DNA of 64,000 bases, from the NCBI RefSeq assembly GCF_032464895.1, contig NZ_JAWDIC010000003.1, positions 62,001 through 126,000 on the forward strand. The letters run 5' to 3'. How positions within the stretch are numbered: position 1 is the first letter of the stretch; the number at the start of each line of letters is the position of its first letter. The notes under the pieces were generated by a model that saw only the letters and a program-made list of their open reading frames with translations, was not told the DNA's origin and made no database searches. The translations under genes were made by a program, and so were the position numbers. Positions 8,475 to 17,598 of this stretch are shown piece after piece. Source of the stretch: Phycicoccus sp. M110.8 (GTDB taxonomy: Bacteria; Actinomycetota; Actinomycetes; Actinomycetales; Dermatophilaceae).

Positions 8475-9746
8475 CTAGAGACGATTGACGCCGGGAACCG
8501 GGGGCAGGACGCCCCGCGTGTCCAGAATCACGGGCGCGTGCTCCGCGATGGAGGCTAGGTCGAACTTCGCGTGCGACTGCAGCAGTACGGCGACATCGCA
8601 GTCCTTGAGCGCCTTCTCGACGTCCTCGGCGGACGAGAAGACCGACTCCGAGCCGTGGGGAGCCCAGGACGGCACGAACGGATCTGCATAGCGAAGGTCT
8701 GCACCCCAAGAGAGCAGGGTCGCTGCGAGCGGATCCGCTGGGCTCTCTCGGCGGTCGGCGATGTCCGCCTTGTACGTGACGCCGAGGAGCAGGATCCTCG
8801 CCCCGCGCACGGCCAGCCCTCGGTCATTAAGCAGACGCCAGACCCGCGAGGCGACGTAAGTCGGTGCGGCGTCGTTGATCTCCTCGGCCATCTCCACCAT
8901 GCGAAACGCGTACCCGAGCTTCGCCTTGACGCGGTGCGACAGGTAGGACGGGTCGACGGGGATGCAGTGCCCCCCGACGCCCGGACCCGGCCTGAAGGCC
9001 ATGAAGCCGAAGGGCTTCGTCTCAGCACAGTTGATGGCGTCCCAAAGGTCGATCCCAAGGTCGTCGCTGAAGCGCACCATCTCGTTGACCAAGGCGATGT
9101 TCACATGACGGAACGTGTTCTCGATCAGCTTGGCCATCTCCGCCTCCTTCGCGCCCTTTGCCTCGACCACGGTGTCGATGAAGGTGCCGTAGAAATTCTT
9201 GGCCGCGACTGTGGCTGCCGGGGTGAGGCCGCCCACAACCTTCGGCGTGTTCTTGACGCCGTAGGTCGGGTTGCCGGGGTCGATCCGCTCGGGTGAGAAC
9301 GCGATGAGGACGTCATCCGCACCGAGGTCGCCTCGTGCCAGGACCCGAGGGGCAAAGACCTCCTCGGTCGTCCCGGGATAGGTGGTGGATTCCAAGATGA
9401 CCAGACAGCCTGCCTGCACGTGCTGGCCGATGGTCTCGGCGGCCGTCTCGACCATCGTCAGGTCTGGCCCACCTGCATCGGATAGTGGCGTTGGGACGCA
9501 GACGACTATGACGTCCGCCTCGGCCAGCACCGTTGGGTCCGAGGACGCCGAATAGCCGGCCCGCTTGGCGGCTCCCAGCTCCTCGTCCGAGATGTCGTCG
9601 ATGTGGGAGGTGCCAGCGTTGAGCGCCTCAACGGTCGCGGTGTTGGGCTCGTAGCCCGTCACCGCGAAGCCGGTTGCGGCAGCCCTGAGCGCTAGCGGAA
9701 GTCCGACGTACCCCTGTCCCATCACGACCAGGCGGCTGGATGACAT
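8475..9746 (-). CDS. UDP-sugar 6-dehydrogenase (UDP-Glc/ManNAc/GalNAc type)
   Basis: 423 residues: N-terminal Rossmann domain (VMGQGYVGLPLALRAA), central dimer domain with ESTTYPGTTEE and FSPERIDPGN, and the catalytic cysteine in GPGVGGHCIPVDPSYL, then the C-terminal UDP-binding domain (LGVTYKADIADRRESPA). These NAD-dependent enzymes oxidise C6 of a UDP-sugar to a uronic acid. The ATG at 9746 fits the family start and has GAGGAG about 12 nt upstream. It is the first gene of the leftward glycan operon. Sequence motifs alone do not separate WecC-, WbpA- and Ugd-type substrates. Confidence 0.88.
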   Translation of the reverse strand: MSSSRLVVMGQGYVGLPLALRAAATGFAVTGYEPNTATVEALNAGTSHIDDISDEELGAAKRAGYSASSDPTVLAEADVIVVCVPTPLSDAGGPDLTMVETAAETIGQHVQAGCLVILESTTYPGTTEEVFAPRVLARGDLGADDVLIAFSPERIDPGNPTYGVKNTPKVVGGLTPAATVAAKNFYGTFIDTVVEAKGAKEAEMAKLIENTFRHVNIALVNEMVRFSDDLGIDLWDAINCAETKPFGFMAFRPGPGVGGHCIPVDPSYLSHRVKAKLGYAFRMVEMAEEINDAAPTYVASRVWRLLNDRGLAVRGARILLLGVTYKADIADRRESPADPLAATLLSWGADLRYADPFVPSWAPHGSESVFSSAEDVEKALKDCDVAVLLQSHAKFDLASIAEHAPVILDTRGVLPPVPGVNRL

Positions 9747-9847
9747 GTGCGGATCAAGCTCCTCGTGGACGACCAACGTTGACAAACCCGACACAGCATA
9801 GTTGCAGCGCGGCCGGATCCCGTACGGCGCGCATGACATGCGGGCGA

Positions 9848-9879
9848 CGCCTCGGGCCGCAGGCAGGCGACCCGAGGCG
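9848..9879 (-). terminator. Stem-loop downstream of malic enzyme gene
   Basis: A 9-bp perfect stem (CGCCTCGGG with CCCGAGGCG) around a 14-nt loop, 16 nt past the stop of the leftward malic enzyme gene. There is no T-tract, as is common in high-GC actinomycetes. It probably isolates this gene from the leftward polysaccharide operon. Confidence 0.6.
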
Positions 9880-9895
9880 CGCTCGAGGAGACCCC

Positions 9896-11065
9896 TCAGG
9901 CTTGGGCGATTCGTCCCACCGCTGCGGCCACGGCGTCGGCGACCCCCAGCTCGAAGACGCTCGGGACGATCTGGTCGGACGTGGGCTCGGGCACCAGGTC
10001 GGCGATCGCGCTCGCCGCCGCCAGCTTCATCGCCTCCGTCACGCGTGGCGCGCCGGAGTCCAGGGCGCCCCGGAAGATGCCGGGGAAGGCGAGCACGTTG
10101 TTGATCTGGTTCGGGTAGTCCGACCGGCCAGTGGCGACCACCGCGGCATACCGGGCAGCCACCTCCGGGTGCACCTCGGGCGTGGGGTTCGCGAGCGCGA
10201 AGATGATGCAGTCGGGTGCCATCCGCGCCACCTCCGCCTCCGGCACCTGGCCGCCCGAGACGCCGACGTAGACGTCGGCACCGACGAGGGCGTCCCCCAG
10301 CGAGCCGCTCAGGGCTCGCGGGTTGGTGGTGACCGCCAGGCGTCGCTTGTGCGGCTGCTCGGCGAGGTCGGTGCGCGCTGGCGAGATGATGCCGCGCGAG
10401 TCGCAGACCACGATGTCCTCGACACCCGCCCGCGCCAGCAGGCGCGTCACCGCGACACCGGCCGCGCCGGCCCCCGACACCACCACGCGCAGGCCGGCCT
10501 GCTCGCGGCCCACGACCTTCGCGGCATTCAGCAGCCCGGCGAGCACCACGATCGCGGTGCCGTGCTGGTCGTCGTGGAAGACCGGGATGTCGAGCCGCTC
10601 CTGCAGGCGGCGCTCGATCTCGAAGCAGCGCGGCGCCGAGATGTCCTCCAGGTTGATGCCGCCGTAGGTGGGCGCGATCCGGGCGATCGCGTCGACGAGC
10701 TCGTCGACCGTGCCGGTCTCCATGCACACCGGGACGGCGTCGACACCGCCGAAGTGCTTGAACAGGACGGCCTTGCCCTCCATGACCGGCATCGCCGCCA
10801 GCGGGCCGATGTCGCCCAGGCCGAGCACCGCCGTCCCGTCGGAGACGACCGCCACGGTGTTGGACCGGGAGGTGTACCGCGCGGCGAGCGCCGGGTCGGC
10901 CGCGATGGCACGGGACACGTCGGCCACGCCGGGCGTGTACAGCAGGGACAGGTCGGCCCGGTCACGCAGCTGCTGCGTGGCGTGTACGCCGAGCTTGCCG
11001 CCCTCGTGCGCCCGGAAGACCGGGGAGGACGGGTCGAACAACGGGTACGACGGAGACGCGGACAC
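9896..11065 (-). CDS. NAD(P)-dependent malic enzyme
   Basis: 389 residues, the length of the short bacterial malic enzymes. It converts malate to pyruvate and CO2 with reduction of NAD(P). Visible landmarks are SLLYTPGVADVS, the substrate/metal block NLEDISAPRCFEIE, FHDDQHGTAIV, a Rossmann motif VVSGAGAAGVA, and NNVLAFPGIFRGAL near the C-terminus. The start is GTG at 11065, preceded by AGGTGACC. It is monocistronic, between the divergent amino-acid transporter and the glycan locus. Confidence 0.92.
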   Translation of the reverse strand: MSASPSYPLFDPSSPVFRAHEGGKLGVHATQQLRDRADLSLLYTPGVADVSRAIAADPALAARYTSRSNTVAVVSDGTAVLGLGDIGPLAAMPVMEGKAVLFKHFGGVDAVPVCMETGTVDELVDAIARIAPTYGGINLEDISAPRCFEIERRLQERLDIPVFHDDQHGTAIVVLAGLLNAAKVVGREQAGLRVVVSGAGAAGVAVTRLLARAGVEDIVVCDSRGIISPARTDLAEQPHKRRLAVTTNPRALSGSLGDALVGADVYVGVSGGQVPEAEVARMAPDCIIFALANPTPEVHPEVAARYAAVVATGRSDYPNQINNVLAFPGIFRGALDSGAPRVTEAMKLAAASAIADLVPEPTSDQIVPSVFELGVADAVAAAVGRIAQA

Positions 11066-11401
11066 GGAAGGTCACCTCAGACAAAGGAGGGGGGCGTTGG
11101 GGCACACCGCGCACGGATCGAACCGCGCGGTCTCGAGACGGAGCCGGGTGTGGCCACACAGAAACGCAGAGGCGGGGGTTACCCGCGAGTTCATCGTGGC
11201 ACAGGGGCACGGGCGCCGACCAGCCCCGTGACGAGAGTGTGACCCGCGTCGCGCGACAGGTTCTCGGATGCGAGACGGAAACGATCTGGTCGGGACTGGC
11301 GCCGTTCGCAGGCGGGGCTGGCAGGATGCCCCTATCCCCACAGCCGTGGTGGGGCGCACGTCCCAGCCACGCGGCATACCCCGAGGAAGGACCTCACCAG
11401 C
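11066..11401. other. Intergenic region between divergent malic enzyme and amino-acid ABC operon
   Basis: 336 nt without a credible gene. It must hold the promoters of both divergent units; purine-rich GAGGTGACC and AGGAAGGACC near the two ends are the ribosome binding sites. One copy of the CGGCATAC octamer lies at 11372. I saw no clear operator palindrome. Confidence 0.5.
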
Positions 11402-12331
11402 ATGACCTCACGCCTTCGCCCCGCCGCCGCCCTGGTCGCGGGCCTGGCCACGGCCGGACTCGCCCTGAGCGCGTGCGGCTCCAGCTCGCTCGACACCGGT
11501 TCGTCGTCGTCGAGCAGCTCGAGCTCCTCCTCGTCCTCGTCCTCCAGCTCCGGCGGGGGCGTGGACCAGGCCCTCGCCGCCAAGGTCCCGCAGAAGATCA
11601 AGGACAAGGGCACCATCATCGTCGGGTCCGACGCGTCCTACGCCCCCAACGAGTTCCTCGCCAGCGACGGCAAGACCGTGCAGGGCATGGACGTCGACCT
11701 CTTCAACGCGGTCGCCGCCAAGCTGGGGCTCAAGGCCGAGTTCAAGAACGCCGGCTTCGACACGATCATCCTCGGTGTCAGCAGCGGCAAGTACGACATC
11801 GGCGTCTCCTCCTTCACGATCAACGACCAGCGCAAGAAGCAGGTCAACATGGTCAGCTACTTCAACGCCGGCACCCAGTGGGCGGTCAAGAAGGGCAACC
11901 CGAAGAAGGTCGACCCGGCCAACGCCTGCGGCCTGTCCATCGGCGTCCAGAAGGGCACGGTGCAGGTCGACGACCTGACCGCCCGCTCCAAGAAGTGCAC
12001 CGCCGCCGGCAAGCCCGCCATCAAGCAGATCGTCGAGCAGGACCAGTCGAAGGTCACCGCCGACCTCGTCTCGGGCAAGGCCGACGCGATGCTCGCCGAC
12101 TCCCCCGTCTGCCTCTACGCGGTCAAGCAGACCAACGGGCAGCTCGAGGCCCTCGGTGACATCTACGACTCGGCTCCCTACGGCTTCGTCGTGCCCAAGG
12201 ACGAGACCGACTTCGCCCAGGCCATCGCCGACGCGCTGAAGGCGACCGCTGCGGACGGCAGCTACAAGGCAGCCCTGAGCAAGTGGGGCAACGACAGCGG
12301 GTCGATCACCGACTTCGCCGTCAACCCCTGA
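11402..12331 (+). CDS. Polar amino-acid ABC transporter substrate-binding lipoprotein
   Basis: 309 residues. A lipoprotein signal ends at the lipobox LSAC, so the mature protein is anchored by a lipid on the cell surface. It is followed by a run of about 20 serines, an extended tether encoded by mixed TCG/AGC/TCC codons. The remaining ~240 residues are a family-3 periplasmic-binding fold ([47 protein letters not shown]). It delivers a polar amino acid such as glutamate or glutamine to the permease and ATPase encoded next. The exact ligand is not visible. Confidence 0.9.
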   Translation: MTSRLRPAAALVAGLATAGLALSACGSSSLDTGSSSSSSSSSSSSSSSSSGGGVDQALAAKVPQKIKDKGTIIVGSDASYAPNEFLASDGKTVQGMDVDLFNAVAAKLGLKAEFKNAGFDTIILGVSSGKYDIGVSSFTINDQRKKQVNMVSYFNAGTQWAVKKGNPKKVDPANACGLSIGVQKGTVQVDDLTARSKKCTAAGKPAIKQIVEQDQSKVTADLVSGKADAMLADSPVCLYAVKQTNGQLEALGDIYDSAPYGFVVPKDETDFAQAIADALKATAADGSYKAALSKWGNDSGSITDFAVNP

Positions 12332-12354
12332 CGAGCCGGACCGAGGCAGGCACC

Positions 12355-13332
12355 ATGACCGAGGCAACGCAGCAGCGACCCGGTTCGACCGGGGCGGGCG
12401 CCGACAGCGCCCGCCCTGGCGCCATCCACGCGCGACCGGTCCCCCATCCGTGGCGGTGGGTGGCGCTGGCCGTCATCGCCGTGCTGATCGCCATGATGAT
12501 CAGCTCGTGGGTGACCAACCCGAAGTGGGACTTCGGGTTCGCCCTCAAGGTGATGAACTACAACCCGGTCCTGAGCGGCCTGGTGCAGGGCACCATCCTC
12601 ACGACGATCTTCTCAATGATCCTCGGCGTCGTCGGCGGCGTGCTCATCGCCATCATGCGGCTGTCGAGCAACCCCATCCTGCGGGGCGTCTCGTTCGTCT
12701 ACACCTGGTTCTTCCGCGCCATCCCCCGGTACGTGCTGCTCGCCGTCCTCGGCGTCGGCGTCCTGTACCTCTACCCCACGCTCGACTTCGGCATCCCGTT
12801 CGGGAAGGAGATCGCCAAGGCGTTCGGCTTCGGCGACCCCACCTTCTGGACCCTGGACGTCCGCACGATCAGCAGCGGCATCATCGTGGGCATCATCGGC
12901 CTCGGGCTCTCCGAGGCGGCCTACATGGCCGAGATCGCCCGGGCCGGCATCCTGTCGGTCGACCGCGGGCAGACCGAGGCCGCCCAGGCCCTCGGCATGT
13001 CCGCGGGCAAGACGATGAGACGGATCGTGCTGCCGCAGGCGATGCGGGTCATCGTGCCCCCGACGGGCAACGAGACCATCGCCATGGTCAAGGACACCTC
13101 GCTGCTCGCCGCGGTCCCCGTCACGACCGAGCTCTTCTTCCAGACCCAGCAGGTCGCAAACCAGACCTACCGGATCATGGGGTCCTACGTCGCCGCGGTG
13201 GCCTGGTACCTCATCATCTGCTCGGTCCTCATGGTCGGGCAGTCGTGGCTGGAGAAGCGCTTCGGCCGCGGCTTCGGCCAGCCCAGCGCGACCAACCGGG
13301 CCCGCTTCCTCAAGATCGGGGCAGACCACTGA
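12355..13332 (+). CDS. Amino-acid ABC transporter permease (HisM/GlnP family)
   Basis: 325 residues with a polar, Pro-rich N-terminus (about 35 residues), then about six to eight membrane segments. The cytoplasmic EAA loop that contacts the ATPase is visible as [21 protein letters not shown] start at ATG 12355, 24 nt after the binding-protein stop, with GAGGCAGG upstream; an earlier in-frame codon would overlap the binding protein. The stop shares one base with the ATPase start (TGATG). A single permease gene suggests a homodimeric channel. Confidence 0.9.
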   Translation: MTEATQQRPGSTGAGADSARPGAIHARPVPHPWRWVALAVIAVLIAMMISSWVTNPKWDFGFALKVMNYNPVLSGLVQGTILTTIFSMILGVVGGVLIAIMRLSSNPILRGVSFVYTWFFRAIPRYVLLAVLGVGVLYLYPTLDFGIPFGKEIAKAFGFGDPTFWTLDVRTISSGIIVGIIGLGLSEAAYMAEIARAGILSVDRGQTEAAQALGMSAGKTMRRIVLPQAMRVIVPPTGNETIAMVKDTSLLAAVPVTTELFFQTQQVANQTYRIMGSYVAAVAWYLIICSVLMVGQSWLEKRFGRGFGQPSATNRARFLKIGADH

Positions 13333-14225
13333 TGGCCACCGACACGACCAGCAACGCCGACACGACCAGCAACGCCGACACGTCACGGGGCGCCGCCGCC
13401 TCCCGGCGTGCCGCCGGCGCCGCCGACACCTCCGGCTCCCGCCGCGCCGACTTCCCGCTCGTCCACGCCGTCAACGTCACCAAGGCGTTCCACGGCAACG
13501 AGGTCCTCAAGGGCATCGACATGGACGTCCAGCAGCGCGAGGTCGTCTGCCTGCTCGGGCCGTCCGGCTCGGGCAAGACGACGTTCCTGCGTTGCATCAA
13601 CCAGCTGGAGTCCATCGACGGCGGCCGCATCTGGGTCGACGGCGAGCTCATGGGCTTCAGCGACCGCGGCGGCACGCTGCACCACCTCACGGACAAGGAG
13701 ATCGCCACCCAGCGCCGTGACATCGGCATGGTGTTCCAGCGGTTCAACCTCTTCCCGCACATGACGGCCCTCGAGAACATCATGGAGGCGCCGATCCAGG
13801 TCAAGGGCGAGAAGAAGAAGGACGTCCGCGACCGGGCCCTGGCCCTGCTCGAGCAGGTGGGCCTCGCCGACCGCCACGCGGCATACCCCTCCCAGCTCTC
13901 CGGTGGGCAGCAGCAGCGCATCGCCATCGCGCGGGCGCTGGCCATGCAGCCGAAGCTCATGCTCTTCGACGAGCCGACGTCCGCGCTCGACCCCGAGCTC
14001 GTCGGTGACGTGCTCCAGGTCATGCGCCAGCTGGCCCAGGACGGCATGACGATGATCGTCGTGACCCACGAGATGGGCTTCGCCCGCGACGTCGCCGACC
14101 GGGTCGTCTTCATGGACGGCGGGGTCGTCGTCGAGCAGGGCAAGCCGTCCGAGGTCATCAGCAACCCGCAGCACGACCGGACCCGCTCCTTCCTGCGCCG
14201 GATGCACCAGGAACGCGACGAGTAG
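13332..14225 (+). CDS. Amino-acid ABC transporter ATP-binding protein
   Basis: 297 residues. Walker [10 protein letters not shown] at residues 76-84, Q-loop near [10 protein letters not shown], signature [15 protein letters not shown] and Walker [15 protein letters not shown] place it in the GlnQ/GluA group that energises polar amino-acid uptake. The first ~40 residues are a polar extension that starts with a tandem repeat (TTSNAD twice, 18-bp units at 13341-13376) and is not part of the usual fold. The stop overlaps the GTG of the signal-peptidase-like gene by one base (TAGTG), tying sodX into this operon. Confidence 0.93.
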   Translation: MATDTTSNADTTSNADTSRGAAASRRAAGAADTSGSRRADFPLVHAVNVTKAFHGNEVLKGIDMDVQQREVVCLLGPSGSGKTTFLRCINQLESIDGGRIWVDGELMGFSDRGGTLHHLTDKEIATQRRDIGMVFQRFNLFPHMTALENIMEAPIQVKGEKKKDVRDRALALLEQVGLADRHAAYPSQLSGGQQQRIAIARALAMQPKLMLFDEPTSALDPELVGDVLQVMRQLAQDGMTMIVVTHEMGFARDVADRVVFMDGGVVVEQGKPSEVISNPQHDRTRSFLRRMHQERDE

Positions 14226-14593
14226 TGCTGAGCCTCTGCCTCGTCGTCGTCAAGGGCCGCTCGATGGAGCCCACGCTGCACACCGGCGACCGGATGGTGG
14301 TCCTGCGCGGCGCTCCCCCGAAGCTGGGTCGGCTCGCCATCGTCCGCCTGCCCCCGGACGAGTCGGGCACGCCCCGGCCGCTGGCGGTCAAACGGGTCAC
14401 CATGCGTGATCCGGAGGACCCCAGGCGGTACTGGGTGGAGAGTGACAACCAGGCCATGCCGGGCGTCGCCGACTCGTGGACCTACGGTGTGGGGTCGCTC
14501 GGGCGCGACCAGATCCGTGGACTGGTCCTGTTCCGGCTCCCCCACCGGGTGCGCCTGCCGCGGGTGCGCCGGCGACGGCGACGCCCCGACTGA
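14225..14593 (+). CDS. sodX: Nickel-type superoxide dismutase maturation protease (S26 family)
   Basis: 122 residues. It has the S26 signal-peptidase Ser/Lys dyad: Ser13 in GRSMEPTL and Lys56 in LAVKRV. There is little membrane anchor beyond the short hydrophobic start (SLCLVVV). This size and motif match the protease that removes the leader of Ni-SOD to expose the HCDLPCG nickel hook. The partner sodN lies 5.2 kb downstream in the same orientation, separated by two large exported proteins; in many actinomycetes the two genes are neighbours. The GTG start overlaps the ABC ATPase stop. Confidence 0.8.
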   Translation: MLSLCLVVVKGRSMEPTLHTGDRMVVLRGAPPKLGRLAIVRLPPDESGTPRPLAVKRVTMRDPEDPRRYWVESDNQAMPGVADSWTYGVGSLGRDQIRGLVLFRLPHRVRLPRVRRRRRRPD

Positions 14594-14813
14594 GACCGCC
14601 GGGGCGCATTGCAGGCGGCGGCATGCCGGACAGCCGGCGCCACGCAGGCCCGCTGCCCTCTAGGGGAAACAATGTCGTTCCTGACTGATTCGGCCGAAAT
14701 CGAGACAAGCAGGCGTCCGGGCGAAATCATGTGACCTCGGGGAGCCAGCCACTTCATCATCAATGGGAACGCACGCTGCCTCTCGCCTGGACGGCAACGC
14801 CTTAGGAGGCTCA

Positions 14814-17438
14814 GTGCGCAGTCGATCTGCAGTGCGCAGGTTGGTGTCGGCGCTGGCTGCAGGATGCCTCCTGCTCAGCGCGCTCGCCACGGGCGTGCCC
14901 ACGGCGCATGCGGATGCCCCCTATACGGGGGTCGGCAGCCCCACGGGCGGCAGCTTTGCCTCTTTGCCGCCGTCACGGCTGCTCGACACCCGCACCAACC
15001 TCGGTGGCGCGGGACCAGTGGCGGCCAAGGGAACAGTGCACCTGCAGGTCACCGGCCGCGGCGGGATCCCCACCACCGGCGTGTCAGCCGTGGTCCTCAA
15101 CGTCACCGTCACCAGCCCCACCGCACCAGGCTTCATCACCGCCTACCCGGACGGCGCCACCCGCCCCACCTCCTCCAACCTCAACTTCACCGCCGGCCAG
15201 AGCATCCCCAACCTCGTCGTGGCCAAGCTCAGCACCGACGGCAAGGTCGCCCTCTACAACGGGTCCCCCGGCACCACCCAGCTCATCGCCGACGTCGCCG
15301 GCTACTACCTCGCCGGCAGCGTGACCAGCCCCGGAGGTTTCCAAGCGCTCGACCCGGCACGCCTGCTCGACACCCGCACCAACCTCGGTGGCGCGGGACC
15401 AGTGGCGGCCAAGGGAACAGTGCACCTGCAGGTCACCGGCCGCGGCGGGATCCCCACCACCGGCGTGTCAGCCGTGGTCCTCAACGTCACCGTCACCAGC
15501 CCCACCGCACCAGGCTTCATCACCGCCTACCCGGACGGCGCCACCCGCCCCACCTCCTCCAACCTCAACTTCACCGCCGGCCAGAGCATCCCCAACCTCG
15601 TCGTGGCCAAGCTCAGCACCGACGGCAAGGTCGCCCTCTACAACGGGTCCTCCGGCACCACCCAGCTCATCGCCGATGTCGCCGGCTACTACCTCGGCGC
15701 GTCGGCTGCAGCACCGCAGCCTGCACCCGCCGTCACCGGCATCACCCCCAGCCACGGCCCCTCCGCTGGCGGGACGATGGTCATCGTGAGCGGGACCGAC
15801 CTGACGAACGCCAGTCAGGTGCTGTTCGGGAACGTTCCGGGCATCAACATCACCGTGTCGGCGGCGGGTCAGCTCTCCGTCAGCTCGCCTCCTGGTACGG
15901 GAACCGTGGATGTCAGGGTCACCACACCCGCCGGAACTTCGGCACCGGTCGCCGCAGCCCGTTTTACGTACGACACCCCGACGTGGTGCCAGGGCGCGTA
16001 CTCACCCGAGGTGCATGTTTCGGGCTCGTTGGCTGCAAGCACGACGTGGGGCACCGATTGTGCGGGCCAGTACGTTGTCGACAGTACTGTCACGGTGCCG
16101 ACCGGGGTCCTGTTGACGGTACTGCCGGGCACAGTCGTCAAGTTCAGCCCCTCGACCGGGCTGGTCGTCAACGGCACCCTCAACGCCGCCGGCACCGCCA
16201 CCAACCCGGTGATCCTGACCTCCGTCTGGGACACCACCACCGGCGCCGACACCACCACCATCGTCTCCAACCCCTCCACCCCCCAACCCGGCGACTGGAA
16301 AGGCATCAACGCTCCCAACAGCAGCGGCGCCACCATCACCGTGGCGCACACCACGATCGCCTACGCCTCCACCGGCGTCGCGATGCCCAACGGCGGCAGT
16401 CTGTCCCTCACCGCCAGCACCATCACCAAGACCGACGGCGGGGTCTACGCCAGCGCCCTGACCAACCCCGTCATCACCGGCAACACCTTCACCGCCATCA
16501 CCAACCTCGAGATCAACCTCACCTACTCAGGCATCACCCTGGCCAAGCTCGACGGCAACACCGCCACCAACTCCACCGGCGCCCCAGTCATCGAACTCAG
16601 CTCCTGCGCCCTGACCACCAGCGGCACCTTCCCCTGGACCTCCACCAACCTCAACCCCGTCATCTGGGGCGGACTGACCATCCCCACCGGCACCACCCTG
16701 ACCCTCAACCCCGGCACCATCCTCAAGCTCTACGGCTCGAGCGGGCTGGTCGTCAACGGCACCCTCAACGCCGCCGGCACCGCCACCAACCCGGTGATCC
16801 TGACCTCCGTCTGGGACACCACCACCGGCGCCGACACCACCACCATCGTCTCCAACCCCTCCACCCCCCAACCCGGCGACTGGAAAGGCATCAAACTCTC
16901 CGCCGTGAAGGGAGCCGTGTTCGACCACCTCGTGATTCGATATGCCGACACGGCGATCCAAGTTGGCCAACTGACGGACCTCACGGTCGACAACTCTCAA
17001 TTCGCGTACAACACCCGAGCGTTCTCGGTCGGTAACGCTGTGGGCGACGATCCCGTGACGCAGAGCTTGGTGACGGCAATTCAGAGCTCCGACAAGGTCG
17101 GCGTCTCAGCCTGCCTCCCGCCGTACACCTCGTTCGTGCACGGCAGCGGGAACTGGTACGGGCGTAACGGCTTCCCCGGAGTCGGCGGCGACTGGACCCA
17201 GTACCTGGGTCTGGCCGCTGGGGATGCGTCCACCCTGTACTCATGGGTCACGCCCTTCTACGACACCAACTTCGATCTGGGGACGAACACCATCCCGTGG
17301 ACTCTCTACAGTTGCCCCCCACTCGCGATTCCCCCATTCCCCGTCACACCAATCCTCACGAACGTCGAGAGCGCGGGAGGAACCACCGCATACGTGCGCC
17401 CGATGAGCCCCCCCTTTCCAGCTCTCGTCGAGCAGTAG
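14814..17438 (+). CDS. Large exported repeat protein with IPT/TIG domain and beta-helix region
   Basis: 874 residues from the GTG at 14814, which has AGGAGG just upstream (an ATG at 14763 is in frame but has no such site). A Sec signal with Arg residues and AHA-DAP ends near residue 34. Then come two almost identical ~115-residue exported modules (SRLLDTRTNLGG to DVAGYYL), an IPT/TIG Ig-like domain (VTGITPSHGPSAGG), and a region of beta-helix-like repeats (LVVNGTLNAAGTATNPVIL, twice). No membrane anchor or sorting signal is seen at the C-terminus. Probably a secreted or wall-bound adhesin or carbohydrate-binding protein; no catalytic site is recognised. Confidence 0.8.
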   Translation: MRSRSAVRRLVSALAAGCLLLSALATGVPTAHADAPYTGVGSPTGGSFASLPPSRLLDTRTNLGGAGPVAAKGTVHLQVTGRGGIPTTGVSAVVLNVTVTSPTAPGFITAYPDGATRPTSSNLNFTAGQSIPNLVVAKLSTDGKVALYNGSPGTTQLIADVAGYYLAGSVTSPGGFQALDPARLLDTRTNLGGAGPVAAKGTVHLQVTGRGGIPTTGVSAVVLNVTVTSPTAPGFITAYPDGATRPTSSNLNFTAGQSIPNLVVAKLSTDGKVALYNGSSGTTQLIADVAGYYLGASAAAPQPAPAVTGITPSHGPSAGGTMVIVSGTDLTNASQVLFGNVPGINITVSAAGQLSVSSPPGTGTVDVRVTTPAGTSAPVAAARFTYDTPTWCQGAYSPEVHVSGSLAASTTWGTDCAGQYVVDSTVTVPTGVLLTVLPGTVVKFSPSTGLVVNGTLNAAGTATNPVILTSVWDTTTGADTTTIVSNPSTPQPGDWKGINAPNSSGATITVAHTTIAYASTGVAMPNGGSLSLTASTITKTDGGVYASALTNPVITGNTFTAITNLEINLTYSGITLAKLDGNTATNSTGAPVIELSSCALTTSGTFPWTSTNLNPVIWGGLTIPTGTTLTLNPGTILKLYGSSGLVVNGTLNAAGTATNPVILTSVWDTTTGADTTTIVSNPSTPQPGDWKGIKLSAVKGAVFDHLVIRYADTAIQVGQLTDLTVDNSQFAYNTRAFSVGNAVGDDPVTQSLVTAIQSSDKVGVSACLPPYTSFVHGSGNWYGRNGFPGVGGDWTQYLGLAAGDASTLYSWVTPFYDTNFDLGTNTIPWTLYSCPPLAIPPFPVTPILTNVESAGGTTAYVRPMSPPFPALVEQ
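14979..15312 (+). repeat. Intragenic duplication A, copy 1 (334 bp)
   Basis: This block is repeated at 15363-15696, offset 384 bp (128 codons). Reading both copies I found only two differences (CCC/TCC and GAC/GAT), so the duplication is recent or kept uniform by gene conversion. It encodes one exported module. Confidence 0.95.
15363..15696 (+). repeat. Intragenic duplication A, copy 2 (334 bp)
   Basis: Second copy of the module at 14979-15312, in frame and in direct orientation. Identity this high could allow unequal recombination that changes module number. Confidence 0.95.
16157..16309 (+). repeat. Intragenic duplication B, copy 1 (153 bp)
   Basis: Identical, base for base as read, to 16742-16894 (offset 585 bp, in frame). 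It encodes a beta-helix-like segment ending PGDWKGI. Confidence 0.95.
16742..16894 (+). repeat. Intragenic duplication B, copy 2 (153 bp)
   Basis: Second identical copy of the segment at 16157-16309 in the same exported protein. Confidence 0.95.
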
Positions 17439-17598
17439 AACTGGCGGAGACCCGGGTGCTCTCGTGACCACGCAGACATGGCGCCTGGGTCCGGAGGAGA
17501 GGAACACACCTCTCTTGTGGAGCCTTAACATGTGCCGCCGGAATCGTGCCGGTAAGCAACGGCGGCTCGGGCCGGCCTAGGACGACAGGAAGAGGAAC

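Noticed and set aside
14594-14813. Possible insertion boundary or attachment site between sodX and the exported proteins
   Set aside because: No target-site duplication, integrase, transposase or tRNA fragment was seen on either side of the pair.
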